DNA of 43,171 nt, taken from positions 1 through 43,171 of IMG/VR virus record IMGVR_UViG_3300028800_000163. One strand, written 5' to 3'. Numbering within the stretch: the first letter of the stretch is position 1; the number at the start of each line of letters is the position of its first letter. The translations under genes were made by a program, and so were the position numbers. Positions 31,542 through 39,512 of the stretch are shown here, one piece after another. The notes beneath the pieces were generated by a model. The model saw only the letters and a program-made list of their open reading frames with translations. It was not told the origin of the DNA and did not search any database. The DNA is from a virus.

Positions 31542-32558
31542 ATGACCGTAAACTCAAAAATCAAGCTCAATCTCGATTCCCTCAAATCCCGCAAAGAATG
31601 GAAAAGACACAAGGTGAAAGATGGTCACAACATCTATCGCATTCTTCCCCCATTTGGCGAGGCATCTAACGGATATCCTTATCGCAAGTGGCAGATCATC
31701 TGGGGTCTTACTGATCCAGAGAATGGTCGCGCTCGTCCTTTCGCTTCCTCAATGACCTCTGAGAAACGTTGCCCAATCACCGAGTATGTCAATCAGCTGA
31801 AGACTCGCGCTGAAACCATGACTTCCAAGTTGAAAGCCGACGGCGTCAGTGAAGAAGATATCAGGGCACGTCTCAAGGATCTTCAAGACCTTATCGGAAA
31901 CCTTATCCCTAAGACTGTCTACGTTTACAACGCCGCCGACAAGGGCGGTGAAGTAGGACTTCTCGAGCTGAAATCTACAGCTCACAAAGAGATGAAAGAG
32001 AAGATGAACAAGTACATCCAAGACTATAACCAGGATCCTACGTCGCTTAACAGCGCCGATGATGATGCTGGTGTGTGGTTCGATGTCGTTCGTTCTAATG
32101 CCACGGGCAAGTTCCGTGACACGAAGTACGAAGTTGAAAAAGTCCAGACGAAAGTGAAAGGCCCTAACGGCGTTATTCAGTTCGTTGACGACCGTTCTCC
32201 TCTTCCAGACTCCATCGTTGAGAACTACGATAACTTGGCATATGACCTGTCTTCGATCTATCAAGCTAAGACGTACGAAGAGCTTCAAGAAGTTCTTGAT
32301 GCAAATATGCCTGGCATCATCGAGCTAGTCCCAGATGCTAACCTTGCAGTTGAACCTGGCTTCGCAGCCGCAGCAAAACCTGCTGCTAAGCAAGCGGCTC
32401 CAGCTTCCCGTCCAGCAGCAAGTCACATCAAGACCCGTCTTGATGACAATGACGATGATGCTCCGATGGGTTTCGCAACCACCACTACCGCTGCACAAAC
32501 CGCAGCTGTGAGTGCTGATAGTTTCTTGGATGAGGCTGACGCGCTCTTGAACGGATAA
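31542..32558 (+). CDS. gp32-like single-stranded DNA-binding protein
   Basis: 338 residues. The core matches T4-type gp32: NIYRILPPFG, KWQIIWGLTD, KRCPITEYVN and a long helical insert, then WFDVVRS. The C-terminus is low-complexity A/P with an acidic end (DDNDDDAPMG, then DSFLDEADALLNG), the typical partner-binding tail. It coats single-stranded DNA for the polymerase and the recombinase. The start at 31542 is set by GGAG; a TTG at 31509 is unlikely. It is followed by the recombinase operon. Confidence 0.87.
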   Translation: MTVNSKIKLNLDSLKSRKEWKRHKVKDGHNIYRILPPFGEASNGYPYRKWQIIWGLTDPENGRARPFASSMTSEKRCPITEYVNQLKTRAETMTSKLKADGVSEEDIRARLKDLQDLIGNLIPKTVYVYNAADKGGEVGLLELKSTAHKEMKEKMNKYIQDYNQDPTSLNSADDDAGVWFDVVRSNATGKFRDTKYEVEKVQTKVKGPNGVIQFVDDRSPLPDSIVENYDNLAYDLSSIYQAKTYEELQEVLDANMPGIIELVPDANLAVEPGFAAAAKPAAKQAAPASRPAASHIKTRLDDNDDDAPMGFATTTTAAQTAAVSADSFLDEADALLNG

Positions 32559-32563
32559 TCAAA

Positions 32564-33010
32564 ATGAGTGATCTAACCCAAAAGGTAGACATCACTCGTC
32601 TTGCTCATTATGTAAATAAGATACAGGAGTTGTCATCTGTAAATAAGATGATGGCTCCTGTATACTTACAAGACATGATTATGGGCCAAGACGTTGCTGC
32701 TGGGCTACTAGCAAAAGCGATGCAGGCTGACTCAAAAGCTAAGTCCAAGGTGGAACACGCCGAGGCAATAGCCTATCTTGAGAACGCTCGACCATATCTG
32801 GAATCCAAGGGTATTAAAGATACCAGCGAAGCCAGGAAACAATACGTGAATATTGACGAGAACGTCATGAAGGCCAAGGACGAGAGAGCACTGTCTGAAG
32901 CTCTAGTTACTCTCCTCAAGGGCAAGCTTTCTCAGCTGAGACAAGCTCACGACGATCTGAAGAAGATCGCATATGGAGATCAGAATATGACTCCATACGA
33001 AGGGATGTAA
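32564..33010 (+). CDS. Unknown protein between ssDNA-binding protein and recombinase
   Basis: 148 residues, mainly helical (SKAKSKVEHAEAIAYLENAR, then DERALSEALVTLLKGKLSQL). Size, helical nature and position between gp32-like and RecA-like genes recall the T4 recombination mediator UvsY, but no clear sequence match is seen. It may load the recombinase (inference). Only a weak ribosome site is visible. Confidence 0.6.
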   Translation: MSDLTQKVDITRLAHYVNKIQELSSVNKMMAPVYLQDMIMGQDVAAGLLAKAMQADSKAKSKVEHAEAIAYLENARPYLESKGIKDTSEARKQYVNIDENVMKAKDERALSEALVTLLKGKLSQLRQAHDDLKKIAYGDQNMTPYEGM

Positions 33011-33011
33011 G

Positions 33012-34127
33012 ATGTCAAAGCATTATAGTAAGTTAAGTGAAGATTTCGGTATTGCGGCAGATGAACTGAAGCAAGCTGAGGGAGAAGTTATCCCTGCATG
33101 GTCACCTAGTGTAAACTGGGCTACCTGCATCGGTGGTTTCAAGTGCGGCAAGATCTCTGTTATGTATGGTCCTGAGAGTGCTGGTAAGTCTCTTATGGCA
33201 ATGATGGCCATTATCGAGATGCAGCGCAGGGATCCAGAAGCTATCGCTCTCTGGTTCGATGCCGAGTTCTCGTTCAACGTCCAGCTGTTCATGAAGCTAG
33301 GTGGGGATGCTAAACGTCTCAGAATTAAGAAGACGAATGATCCAGTTAAGATCTTCGACTTCATTGGAACGAGCGTTCTGGAAGCTATTCAAGAAGGCTA
33401 TCCCATCAGAGCCATGGTTGTTGATACGATCAAAGCAATCAGGTACCCAAAGGAATCAAACAAGAAGCTTACAACTGATATGACGATGGGTGGTACGGGA
33501 GCTAGTTATCTCCCAGGTGCTATCAAGTTGATTCTTCCTATCATCGCTGAGCATAACATCATGACCATCTTTGTTCAGCAGGTCACGATGCAGATCGATC
33601 CTATGAAGGCTCTTCGTAACCCATACGTTCTCACAGAGGGTATGGCTCTCAAGCATTGCGCTGACATCATGATGGAGATCATCAAGCTCGACACCAAGGC
33701 CGGCGTTATTGAGTCTGGTGAAACCATTGCAGGCGGAACTGCACAGGTTGGTCATAAGGTTCGTGTTAAGGTGAAGAAGAATCGCATGGGAGCTCCAGCT
33801 CGCGTTGCTCAATTCTCATATCATTATGACAAGGGCATCGTTGACACCGCTTCGGAGATCTTTGAGCTTGGCAAATCATTGGGTGTGATATTCCATCCAG
33901 TAAGCGCTGAGACAGGTAGAGAGAACTCCATGATGTGGCAGTTTGCCAACTATGATCCTATCCGTGGTGAAGCTAACCTAAAGGCATTCGTTCTGAACTC
34001 TAAGAAGGTTCAGGATGAGATTCTAGAAGCTTGCTACAAGCATCAAGATGCTAAGGTTGAGTTGGATGCGGATGGTGTGGCCATTGATGATCCAGCTGAC
34101 GCTTTGAACGTGGACTTGGACGGCTAA
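33012..34127 (+). CDS. RecA/UvsX-like recombinase
   Basis: 371 residues. Walker A is GPESAGKS (about 53-60), with ALWFDAEF (catalytic Glu region), MVVDTIKAI (Walker B) and an FVQQV motif (about 190-195) followed by a GHKVRVKVKKNR stretch. This is the RecA fold used for strand exchange in recombination-dependent replication. The acidic C-terminus is typical. It overlaps the next start (TAATG). Confidence 0.9.
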   Translation: MSKHYSKLSEDFGIAADELKQAEGEVIPAWSPSVNWATCIGGFKCGKISVMYGPESAGKSLMAMMAIIEMQRRDPEAIALWFDAEFSFNVQLFMKLGGDAKRLRIKKTNDPVKIFDFIGTSVLEAIQEGYPIRAMVVDTIKAIRYPKESNKKLTTDMTMGGTGASYLPGAIKLILPIIAEHNIMTIFVQQVTMQIDPMKALRNPYVLTEGMALKHCADIMMEIIKLDTKAGVIESGETIAGGTAQVGHKVRVKVKKNRMGAPARVAQFSYHYDKGIVDTASEIFELGKSLGVIFHPVSAETGRENSMMWQFANYDPIRGEANLKAFVLNSKKVQDEILEACYKHQDAKVELDADGVAIDDPADALNVDLDG

Positions 34128-34714
34128 TGATTTACCTCACTTCAGATCCTCACTTCTGGCATGCGAATGTCATTAAGTACTGCAACAGGCCTTTCGCCTC
34201 TGTAGAGGAGATGAATGAGGCTCTTATCCGTAACTGGAACGAGGTAGTACAGCATGACGACGTGGTCTATTGTCTTGGCGACTTCAGCTTGGCCGCACGA
34301 CCAGTGGAAGCATATACATTGCGACTCAATGGCACTAAGTACCTGGTTCCTGGAAACCATGACTTCTGCCACTCGTACCACAAGAAGTCCAGAAACCCAG
34401 AAAACAGGGAAAAGTGGATTGCGCAGTATGAAGCCTGGGGATGGAAAGTTCTCCCAGAGCAAACGACGTTAGATATACCTGGGGTCGCCACAGTTAACCT
34501 TTGTCATCATCCTTACACCTTAATTGGGCCTGGTGATGATAAGTATGACAAGTGGCGACCTAAGGATGACGGCAGATGGTTGCTATGCGGCCACGTCCAC
34601 GAGAAGTGGAAGGTGGTAGGTAGAATGATCAACGTAGGCGTAGACGTCTGGGACTACAAACCAGTTCCTATTACGGAGATTACGAAGATCATATGCTCAT
34701 CGAGTACTACCTAG
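34127..34714 (+). CDS. Calcineurin-like metallophosphoesterase
   Basis: 195 residues with the five metal-binding motifs: SDPHFWH (6-12), LGDFS (about 50), PGNHD (about 76), CHHP (about 126) and CGHVHEKW (about 155). It is smaller than the gp47/Mre11-like protein downstream and is a separate enzyme, probably a phosphodiesterase or phosphatase on nucleic acid or nucleotides. It ends in TAG. Confidence 0.85.
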   Translation: MIYLTSDPHFWHANVIKYCNRPFASVEEMNEALIRNWNEVVQHDDVVYCLGDFSLAARPVEAYTLRLNGTKYLVPGNHDFCHSYHKKSRNPENREKWIAQYEAWGWKVLPEQTTLDIPGVATVNLCHHPYTLIGPGDDKYDKWRPKDDGRWLLCGHVHEKWKVVGRMINVGVDVWDYKPVPITEITKIICSSSTT

Positions 34715-35076
34715 CAGACGGCCAAAAGATCAGTTACGATACCGGTGGTTGTATGGTATCTATGAGCATGATTGATGACATCGCGCTCATGTACGCTAAG
34801 ATGAGACCTAACGATCTACCGACAGATGTGTACATGCATGTGACGGTTTATACTGAGTTCATGAGAATGTTGCAGCATAGAATAACGTTGACAACTCCCT
34901 CTGATGGCGTTCAGAATCTAATAATTCATACCGGGTGTGGGCCGCTGACTGCCCACGCGATGCCATATGCATTTGATAAGTTTGTAATGTTGATAGGTAA
35001 GCAAGAAGACTACGATAGATACTTCATCGATGAAGTTTTCGAGGACATAGTTTTAAAGGATTGTGAACGCGAGTGA
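34693..35076 (+). CDS. Unknown protein between two phosphoesterases
   Basis: 127 residues, overlapping the upstream gene by 22 nt and its stop overlapping the gp47-like GTG start. Alpha/beta with several methionines and cysteines (MVSMSMIDDIALMYAKMRP) and an acidic end. The family is not recognised. Confidence 0.62.
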   Translation: MLIEYYLADGQKISYDTGGCMVSMSMIDDIALMYAKMRPNDLPTDVYMHVTVYTEFMRMLQHRITLTTPSDGVQNLIIHTGCGPLTAHAMPYAFDKFVMLIGKQEDYDRYFIDEVFEDIVLKDCERE

Positions 35077-36086
35077 GAGTACTTTTCATAGGTGATCCTC
35101 ACCTAAAGATCAACCGCTTTGACCTAGTTACCAGCTTTCTAAACTGGTTGAATGCTCTCATTGCTAAGGAGAAGCCTGATCTCGTTGTTAATCTAGGCGA
35201 CACGTTTGATACTCATGCTGTCCTAAGGTCAGAAGTGATGAACGAATTCATGAGCCACGTGTATAAGACGATGGCTTTAGGTATTCCGTATGTCTATCTC
35301 CTAGGCAACCACGACATGTACAAGCCCAATGATACTAAGTATCATGCCATGAAACCTTTCAAGGATAAGTTCAAGAATCTCCATATTGTGGACAGTACGG
35401 AGGACCTGTTTGGTATGACGTTCGTTCCGTACCAGCACAACGGTGCAAATTTCCCAAAGAAGACGCTACCGATATGTGTGGCACACCAAACATTCATAGG
35501 AGCTGATTATGGACCTATCCGAGCAACAGAGGGCGTCGATGCGGCGAGCGTTGAGGGATGTGACATCATCATCTCCGGACATATTCACACGAAATCAGTA
35601 CTCGGATCGGTCATATACGTCGGTTCACCATTTAGTCAGTCTGCTTCAGACGTTGATCAGATCAAAGGAATTACCATCTTTGATAGTGACACGTACGCTC
35701 AGAAGTTTGTCGAAACTCCACTCCCGACATGGAGACGACTACGTGGACTGGTATCTGAACCTGCCTCGATTGGACTCATCTCCCAGGATATTAAGCAGAG
35801 CATCTCTGGAAGCAAGGATCATTGGGTCCTCGAGCTAGAAGGTCCTCAAGCTGAGATTGTAGCTTTCCTGGGCTCCAGTGAGTATAAAGATTCTGTCGCT
35901 GATGTTGATGTGAAGGTAAAGACGAAATTCACTGATAGGGAGAAGAAGAAGGTTTCCATTGAAGCGAAGTCTATGGAGCACATTGTATCAGAGTACGTAG
36001 TTAAAGTGTATAGTGGTTCCATAGATAAAGAAGAGTTATTAAAGCTTGCAAAGTCTGTTCTAGGCGAATCTAGACAGAGTAAATAG
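35073..36086 (+). CDS. gp47/Mre11-like recombination nuclease
   Basis: 337 residues starting with GTG (GTGA overlap). Phosphoesterase motifs: GDPHLK (7-12), LGDTFD (about 41), LLGNHD (about 78), VAHQTF (about 134) and GHIHTK (about 169). It should form the nuclease that partners the gp46/Rad50-like ATPase encoded at 23361-25091. The C-terminal third is a charged cap region. In T4 genes 46 and 47 are neighbours, whereas here they are 10 kb apart. It ends in TAG. Confidence 0.87.
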   Translation: MRVLFIGDPHLKINRFDLVTSFLNWLNALIAKEKPDLVVNLGDTFDTHAVLRSEVMNEFMSHVYKTMALGIPYVYLLGNHDMYKPNDTKYHAMKPFKDKFKNLHIVDSTEDLFGMTFVPYQHNGANFPKKTLPICVAHQTFIGADYGPIRATEGVDAASVEGCDIIISGHIHTKSVLGSVIYVGSPFSQSASDVDQIKGITIFDSDTYAQKFVETPLPTWRRLRGLVSEPASIGLISQDIKQSISGSKDHWVLELEGPQAEIVAFLGSSEYKDSVADVDVKVKTKFTDREKKKVSIEAKSMEHIVSEYVVKVYSGSIDKEELLKLAKSVLGESRQSK

Positions 36087-36100
36087 AGTTATCCACCTGG

Positions 36101-36106
36101 TATAAT
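36101..36106 (+). promoter_or_regulatory. Extended -10 box before a leaderless mini-ORF
   Basis: TGGTATAAT, six bases, ATG 36113. The first start codon opens a 7-codon ORF whose end contains the AAGGAG site of the next gene. Confidence 0.6.
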
Positions 36107-36112
36107 AGTTAT

Positions 36113-36136
36113 ATGGTGGATAGCACCAAGGAGTAG
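36113..36136 (+). CDS. Leaderless 7-codon mini-ORF (possible leader peptide)
   Basis: ATG 36113 encodes MVDSTKE and stops at TAG (36134-36136). It starts where the transcript is expected to begin. Its last codons (AAG GAG) are the ribosome site of the gene starting at GTG 36139. Ribosomes translating it would cover that site, so it may control the downstream gene. Confidence 0.4.
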   Translation: MVDSTKE

Positions 36137-36138
36137 AT

Positions 36139-36588
36139 GTGGATCTTCAGAAGTTAACAGAGATGGTCGATCAGCAAAGGTGGTTGTTAAACAACGGCCT
36201 AGTGCCTGATTCTGCCAAGAATCAACTGTTCTTCTATGGATCTATCGTCCACGCTGAGGTGCAAGCCGTTGAAGTTAAGATTCGTCCTGAGGACAAGTTC
36301 GTAGACTATACGATCTATCTTCAGAAGGGTCTCATAGCTAAAATGGCTAAGTATCAAAGGCTATCCACCGCCACATCGTTATTCGGCATGTGGCGATTCA
36401 AGCGCTTCTTGAAGAAGGAGGGTAGCTTAGATTTTCAAAACATGCTGAGTGCGTTCGTTAGGGACTATTGTGGACCGAGTTGGTCTACAAAGGTAACCGT
36501 ATTGGACTTCGATGTGTATGTAGACAACATTGGAGTTGAAGGTGAGCCCGACGGAGCAAGTCAGCAATCTAATAAATTGCCTGACTAA
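36139..36588 (+). CDS. Unknown protein upstream of the sigma-like gene
   Basis: 149 residues starting at GTG with AAGGAG 5 nt upstream. Mixed fold with AEVQAVEVKIRPEDKFVDYT in the first half and VTVLDFDVYVDNIGVEGE near the end. No motif recognised. Its end overlaps the next gene. Confidence 0.65.
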   Translation: MDLQKLTEMVDQQRWLLNNGLVPDSAKNQLFFYGSIVHAEVQAVEVKIRPEDKFVDYTIYLQKGLIAKMAKYQRLSTATSLFGMWRFKRFLKKEGSLDFQNMLSAFVRDYCGPSWSTKVTVLDFDVYVDNIGVEGEPDGASQQSNKLPD

Positions 36589-36964
36589 AGACGAAGATTT
36601 AAGACAAGACCTTTGGGTGCACTACCTTAGTGGTCACTCTCCCTCCTCATTTGCCTCCTACTTACAAAAGATCGAGAAAGAGTTTGCTGTAGACACAGAG
36701 CTGCAAGAGCGCCTGTGGTACGCATTCAATGCCCCAGTATCAGTGAAGTTTAACGAGCTGCTAGAATGCTTCAGCGATGTAGAGCGTTCAGTACTATGCA
36801 TGCTATCGTTAGGCTTAACTGTAAGTCAGATAAGTGGGTATAAAAGGATCAGCGAGATAAGGATCAGGCAGGTCATATCTATCGTTAAAGAGAACGAGTG
36901 CTGGGAAGAGTTATATGGCGTTAAAGAAACGACTAACAGAGCAAGAGCGATACGGGTTAAGTGA
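36542..36964 (+). CDS. Sigma-factor region-4-like DNA-binding protein
   Basis: 140 residues from GTG 36542, which has GGAG 5-6 nt upstream; a TTG at 36530 is an alternative. The C-terminal part (about residues 75-125) resembles a sigma region 4 helix-turn-helix: FSDVERSVLCMLSLGLTVSQ, then ISEIRIRQVISIVKE. The N-terminus has a helical segment with DEDLRQDLWVHYL. It could be the factor that reads the GTATAAT boxes, like the small late sigma of T4 (inference). A helix-turn-helix regulator or packaging protein is the alternative. Confidence 0.6.
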   Translation: MSPTEQVSNLINCLTKDEDLRQDLWVHYLSGHSPSSFASYLQKIEKEFAVDTELQERLWYAFNAPVSVKFNELLECFSDVERSVLCMLSLGLTVSQISGYKRISEIRIRQVISIVKENECWEELYGVKETTNRARAIRVK

Positions 36965-37541
36965 AGAAGAGACCAAGCTTGCCGAGAAGTACCTAAGAAA
37001 GCACAAGACTGCTGGTGCACTTAAGGAACTTGAAGCTGCTAAACTCTTTGAACTATACCTTCTAGGCGAATCGCTACCTAAGATTGCTCAACAGTTTCCT
37101 CAATATCACCTGGGCCAGATTGCCCTTACCGCGTCGTTGCGCGGATGGGCATACGATCGAGACAAGATGATGCACACTCTTCAAGACAGAGTTCGTGCTA
37201 AGGTTGTTAAGTCTGTTCTTGAGCAAGTTGACTTTCTTACAGCTATGATGTCTGTGGCTAATGCAGAGCACCTTGAGAAGATGATCAAGTACTGTCAGGA
37301 TCCTATTAACAATCCTAAGCCTGACATGCGCGTTACCAATATTAAAGAATATAAAGATGTAGCCGAGACCCTTTACAAGATCGTCTCCGGCGCAACGCCT
37401 GGAAGCAGGGACAAGCAGCGTTCACCTATGTTTGATGCGCTCACCCCTCCGCCAGCTAAGAAGGAAGAAGCTCCTGCGGAAGAGGATGCAAGCACTATCC
37501 TAGCCCAGGTAGTCGGAAACAATGAGCAAGAGCAAAACTAA
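36915..37541 (+). CDS. Probable terminase small subunit
   Basis: 208 residues immediately before and overlapping the large terminase. The first half contains a helix-turn-helix-like segment (LFELYLLGESLPKIAQQF), as in small terminases that bind the packaging site. The C-terminus is a flexible, acidic P/E/A-rich tail. No direct family match is visible; the call rests on position, size and HTH. Confidence 0.62.
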   Translation: MALKKRLTEQERYGLSEEETKLAEKYLRKHKTAGALKELEAAKLFELYLLGESLPKIAQQFPQYHLGQIALTASLRGWAYDRDKMMHTLQDRVRAKVVKSVLEQVDFLTAMMSVANAEHLEKMIKYCQDPINNPKPDMRVTNIKEYKDVAETLYKIVSGATPGSRDKQRSPMFDALTPPPAKKEEAPAEEDASTILAQVVGNNEQEQN

Positions 37542-39477
37542 CTCAACACTAACATTTGATCAGCAGAGGAAGCTTCTGTTGACGCCTTGTCGTTCAAGAC
37601 AAGAGCTCAAGAACTGGATCAAGTATCATTTGGGACCTAGCGGCATCACAGAACTTCCTGATGTCACTGTATCTCGTTACTCGGACACGAACCCACTTGA
37701 TGTTATCTGGGAAGTGTATCGTATCTGTGTTCTACAGCAGAATCCGGACAACGTTCAAGAGCTTCTGTTCGTCGCTGGTCGAGGTTCGGGAAAGACCCTC
37801 GGGATGGCTATCGCCGAGCTTATGATCCTGTTGCATGACAAGCGCGATGTCGTTCACGTTGGAGCCATTCAGAACCAAGCTGAACGTTGCTATGCCTATC
37901 AGAAGAACTTTCTCTACAACCGTAAACTGAAGACATTAGTTATGCCATCAGATCTCCCAGAAGATGAGAGAATCTTGGAGAAGGCTAACATGTCCAAGTC
38001 CATCTTCAACCTAGGCAATGATAAGGTCACACTTGAAGTCTTACCTTGCACGTTAAAGGCATGTAATGGTCCTCACGTTCCTCTAGTCGTTGTCGATGAG
38101 ATCGATACGGTTTCCGGTGAAGGCGTTAAGGCATTTAAAGAGATTTCCGGTATGTTAGACTCCAAGGGCGGCAAGAAGGCCCTTCGCGTAGGTATCTCCA
38201 CTCGTAAGTCTCGCTACGGTTTAATGAACCAGAAGCTAGAGGAGATGGAAGCAACCCCCGACAAGACTCGTGTCGTCCGTCGTTGGACCGCATTTGAGTT
38301 CACCGAGCGCTGCCCTGATAGTAGGTCCGGCATTCTACCTGTTGATTTGTATGTCAATCAGGATAGGATGGAAGTTCTCACCCAAGAGCAGTTTGATAAG
38401 AAGGATAAGCAGAAGCAGAAGGAGTTCCAGCCTCACAAAGGCCTCAACGGCTGCGTCAAGTGTCCACTTTTCTCTATCTGCCTCACCGATGCTAAGTTTC
38501 AGACATCAAAGAGCCCAATGTTGAAGACCCTCGATGAGATGGTTCAGAAGGTTAGATCTGAGGGTCCTGACTGGGCCTTAGCTCAGCTTATGAACCTGAA
38601 GCCATCAGTGGAAGGCATCATCTTCAGGGAGTTCGAGGAGAAGATTCACATCAGGTCCTGGAACGAGATGTGGAAGACCTTGGTTGGCAAGGAGTTCCCA
38701 GGTGAGTGTACTCACGACATGTTTGTTAAGAAGTGCCACGAGCTGAACATCCCATGCTACGCAGGTATCGACTGGGGATTCTCGGCACCTAACACTGTCG
38801 TATTCTTCTTCGTTGACTCTAGAGAGAACATCTACGTTGTCAAGTGCGACGGTATGACCCATATCTCTGCTCCGACATGGATTCACCATATTAAGACTAA
38901 GTACCACAACATGTATCGCTGTCAGCTGTACGTTCCTGATGCCGCCGACCAAGGCTCCATCCAAGAAATGCAGAAGGCTGGTCTTCCTGTGGCCAACCAA
39001 CCAGATAAAGGCGCAGTTAACACAGGTATTCAGGTCATCAAGAAGTTCTTGAAGATGCCTGGCTCTACCGAAGCCAAGTTATTCTTAGCTAGAGACTATT
39101 GCACACCTCTGGTGAGAGAGTTCTTGCTCTACCACTATAAGGTAGACGCAGCAGGTCTCATCACCGATGATCCTGATACTGAGCATGACCACTGGATCGA
39201 TGCTCTCAGGTATCCGATGACGCTTCTTTTCGGGAAGTCACAGATCATATTAGGTGGCGGCTTGGCGGACCAGACGGCCGGATTGACAGATGGCTTTGGT
39301 AACTTCAACAGGATGCCGTCACCTACGGAATATGCCCTTACACAAGGCATCAAGATGAATGAAACAGAACCCGACAGATCTAAGTTGGGCAAGATTGGTA
39401 AGGCCTCAGAGTTAGATGACTCGGGCAACGATGATGACTCTAGCGGCGGGGCCGGTGGCTTCATCTGGAGTATATAG
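37522..39477 (+). CDS. terL: Terminase large subunit
   Basis: 651 residues. The N-terminal ATPase has AGRGSGKT (about 86-93, Walker A) and PLVVVDEIDT (about 189-195, Walker B). A cysteine cluster CVKCPLFSIC lies at about 311-320. The C-terminal RNase-H-like nuclease has GIDWGFS (about 415) and DHWIDALRY (about 556). It powers DNA packaging into the head and cuts the concatemer. It starts with a weak GGA site inside the small-subunit gene and ends in TAG. Confidence 0.92.
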   Translation: MSKSKTNSTLTFDQQRKLLLTPCRSRQELKNWIKYHLGPSGITELPDVTVSRYSDTNPLDVIWEVYRICVLQQNPDNVQELLFVAGRGSGKTLGMAIAELMILLHDKRDVVHVGAIQNQAERCYAYQKNFLYNRKLKTLVMPSDLPEDERILEKANMSKSIFNLGNDKVTLEVLPCTLKACNGPHVPLVVVDEIDTVSGEGVKAFKEISGMLDSKGGKKALRVGISTRKSRYGLMNQKLEEMEATPDKTRVVRRWTAFEFTERCPDSRSGILPVDLYVNQDRMEVLTQEQFDKKDKQKQKEFQPHKGLNGCVKCPLFSICLTDAKFQTSKSPMLKTLDEMVQKVRSEGPDWALAQLMNLKPSVEGIIFREFEEKIHIRSWNEMWKTLVGKEFPGECTHDMFVKKCHELNIPCYAGIDWGFSAPNTVVFFFVDSRENIYVVKCDGMTHISAPTWIHHIKTKYHNMYRCQLYVPDAADQGSIQEMQKAGLPVANQPDKGAVNTGIQVIKKFLKMPGSTEAKLFLARDYCTPLVREFLLYHYKVDAAGLITDDPDTEHDHWIDALRYPMTLLFGKSQIILGGGLADQTAGLTDGFGNFNRMPSPTEYALTQGIKMNETEPDRSKLGKIGKASELDDSGNDDDSSGGAGGFIWSI

Positions 39478-39500
39478 TACACTCTTAAGTCGCTAGAAGG

Positions 39501-39506
39501 TATAAT
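39501..39506 (+). promoter_or_regulatory. GTATAAT box 6 nt before the portal start
   Basis: TATAAT preceded by G, six bases, ATG 39513, no ribosome site. A portal promoter separate from the terminase unit. Confidence 0.65.
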
Positions 39507-39512
39507 CATTGC

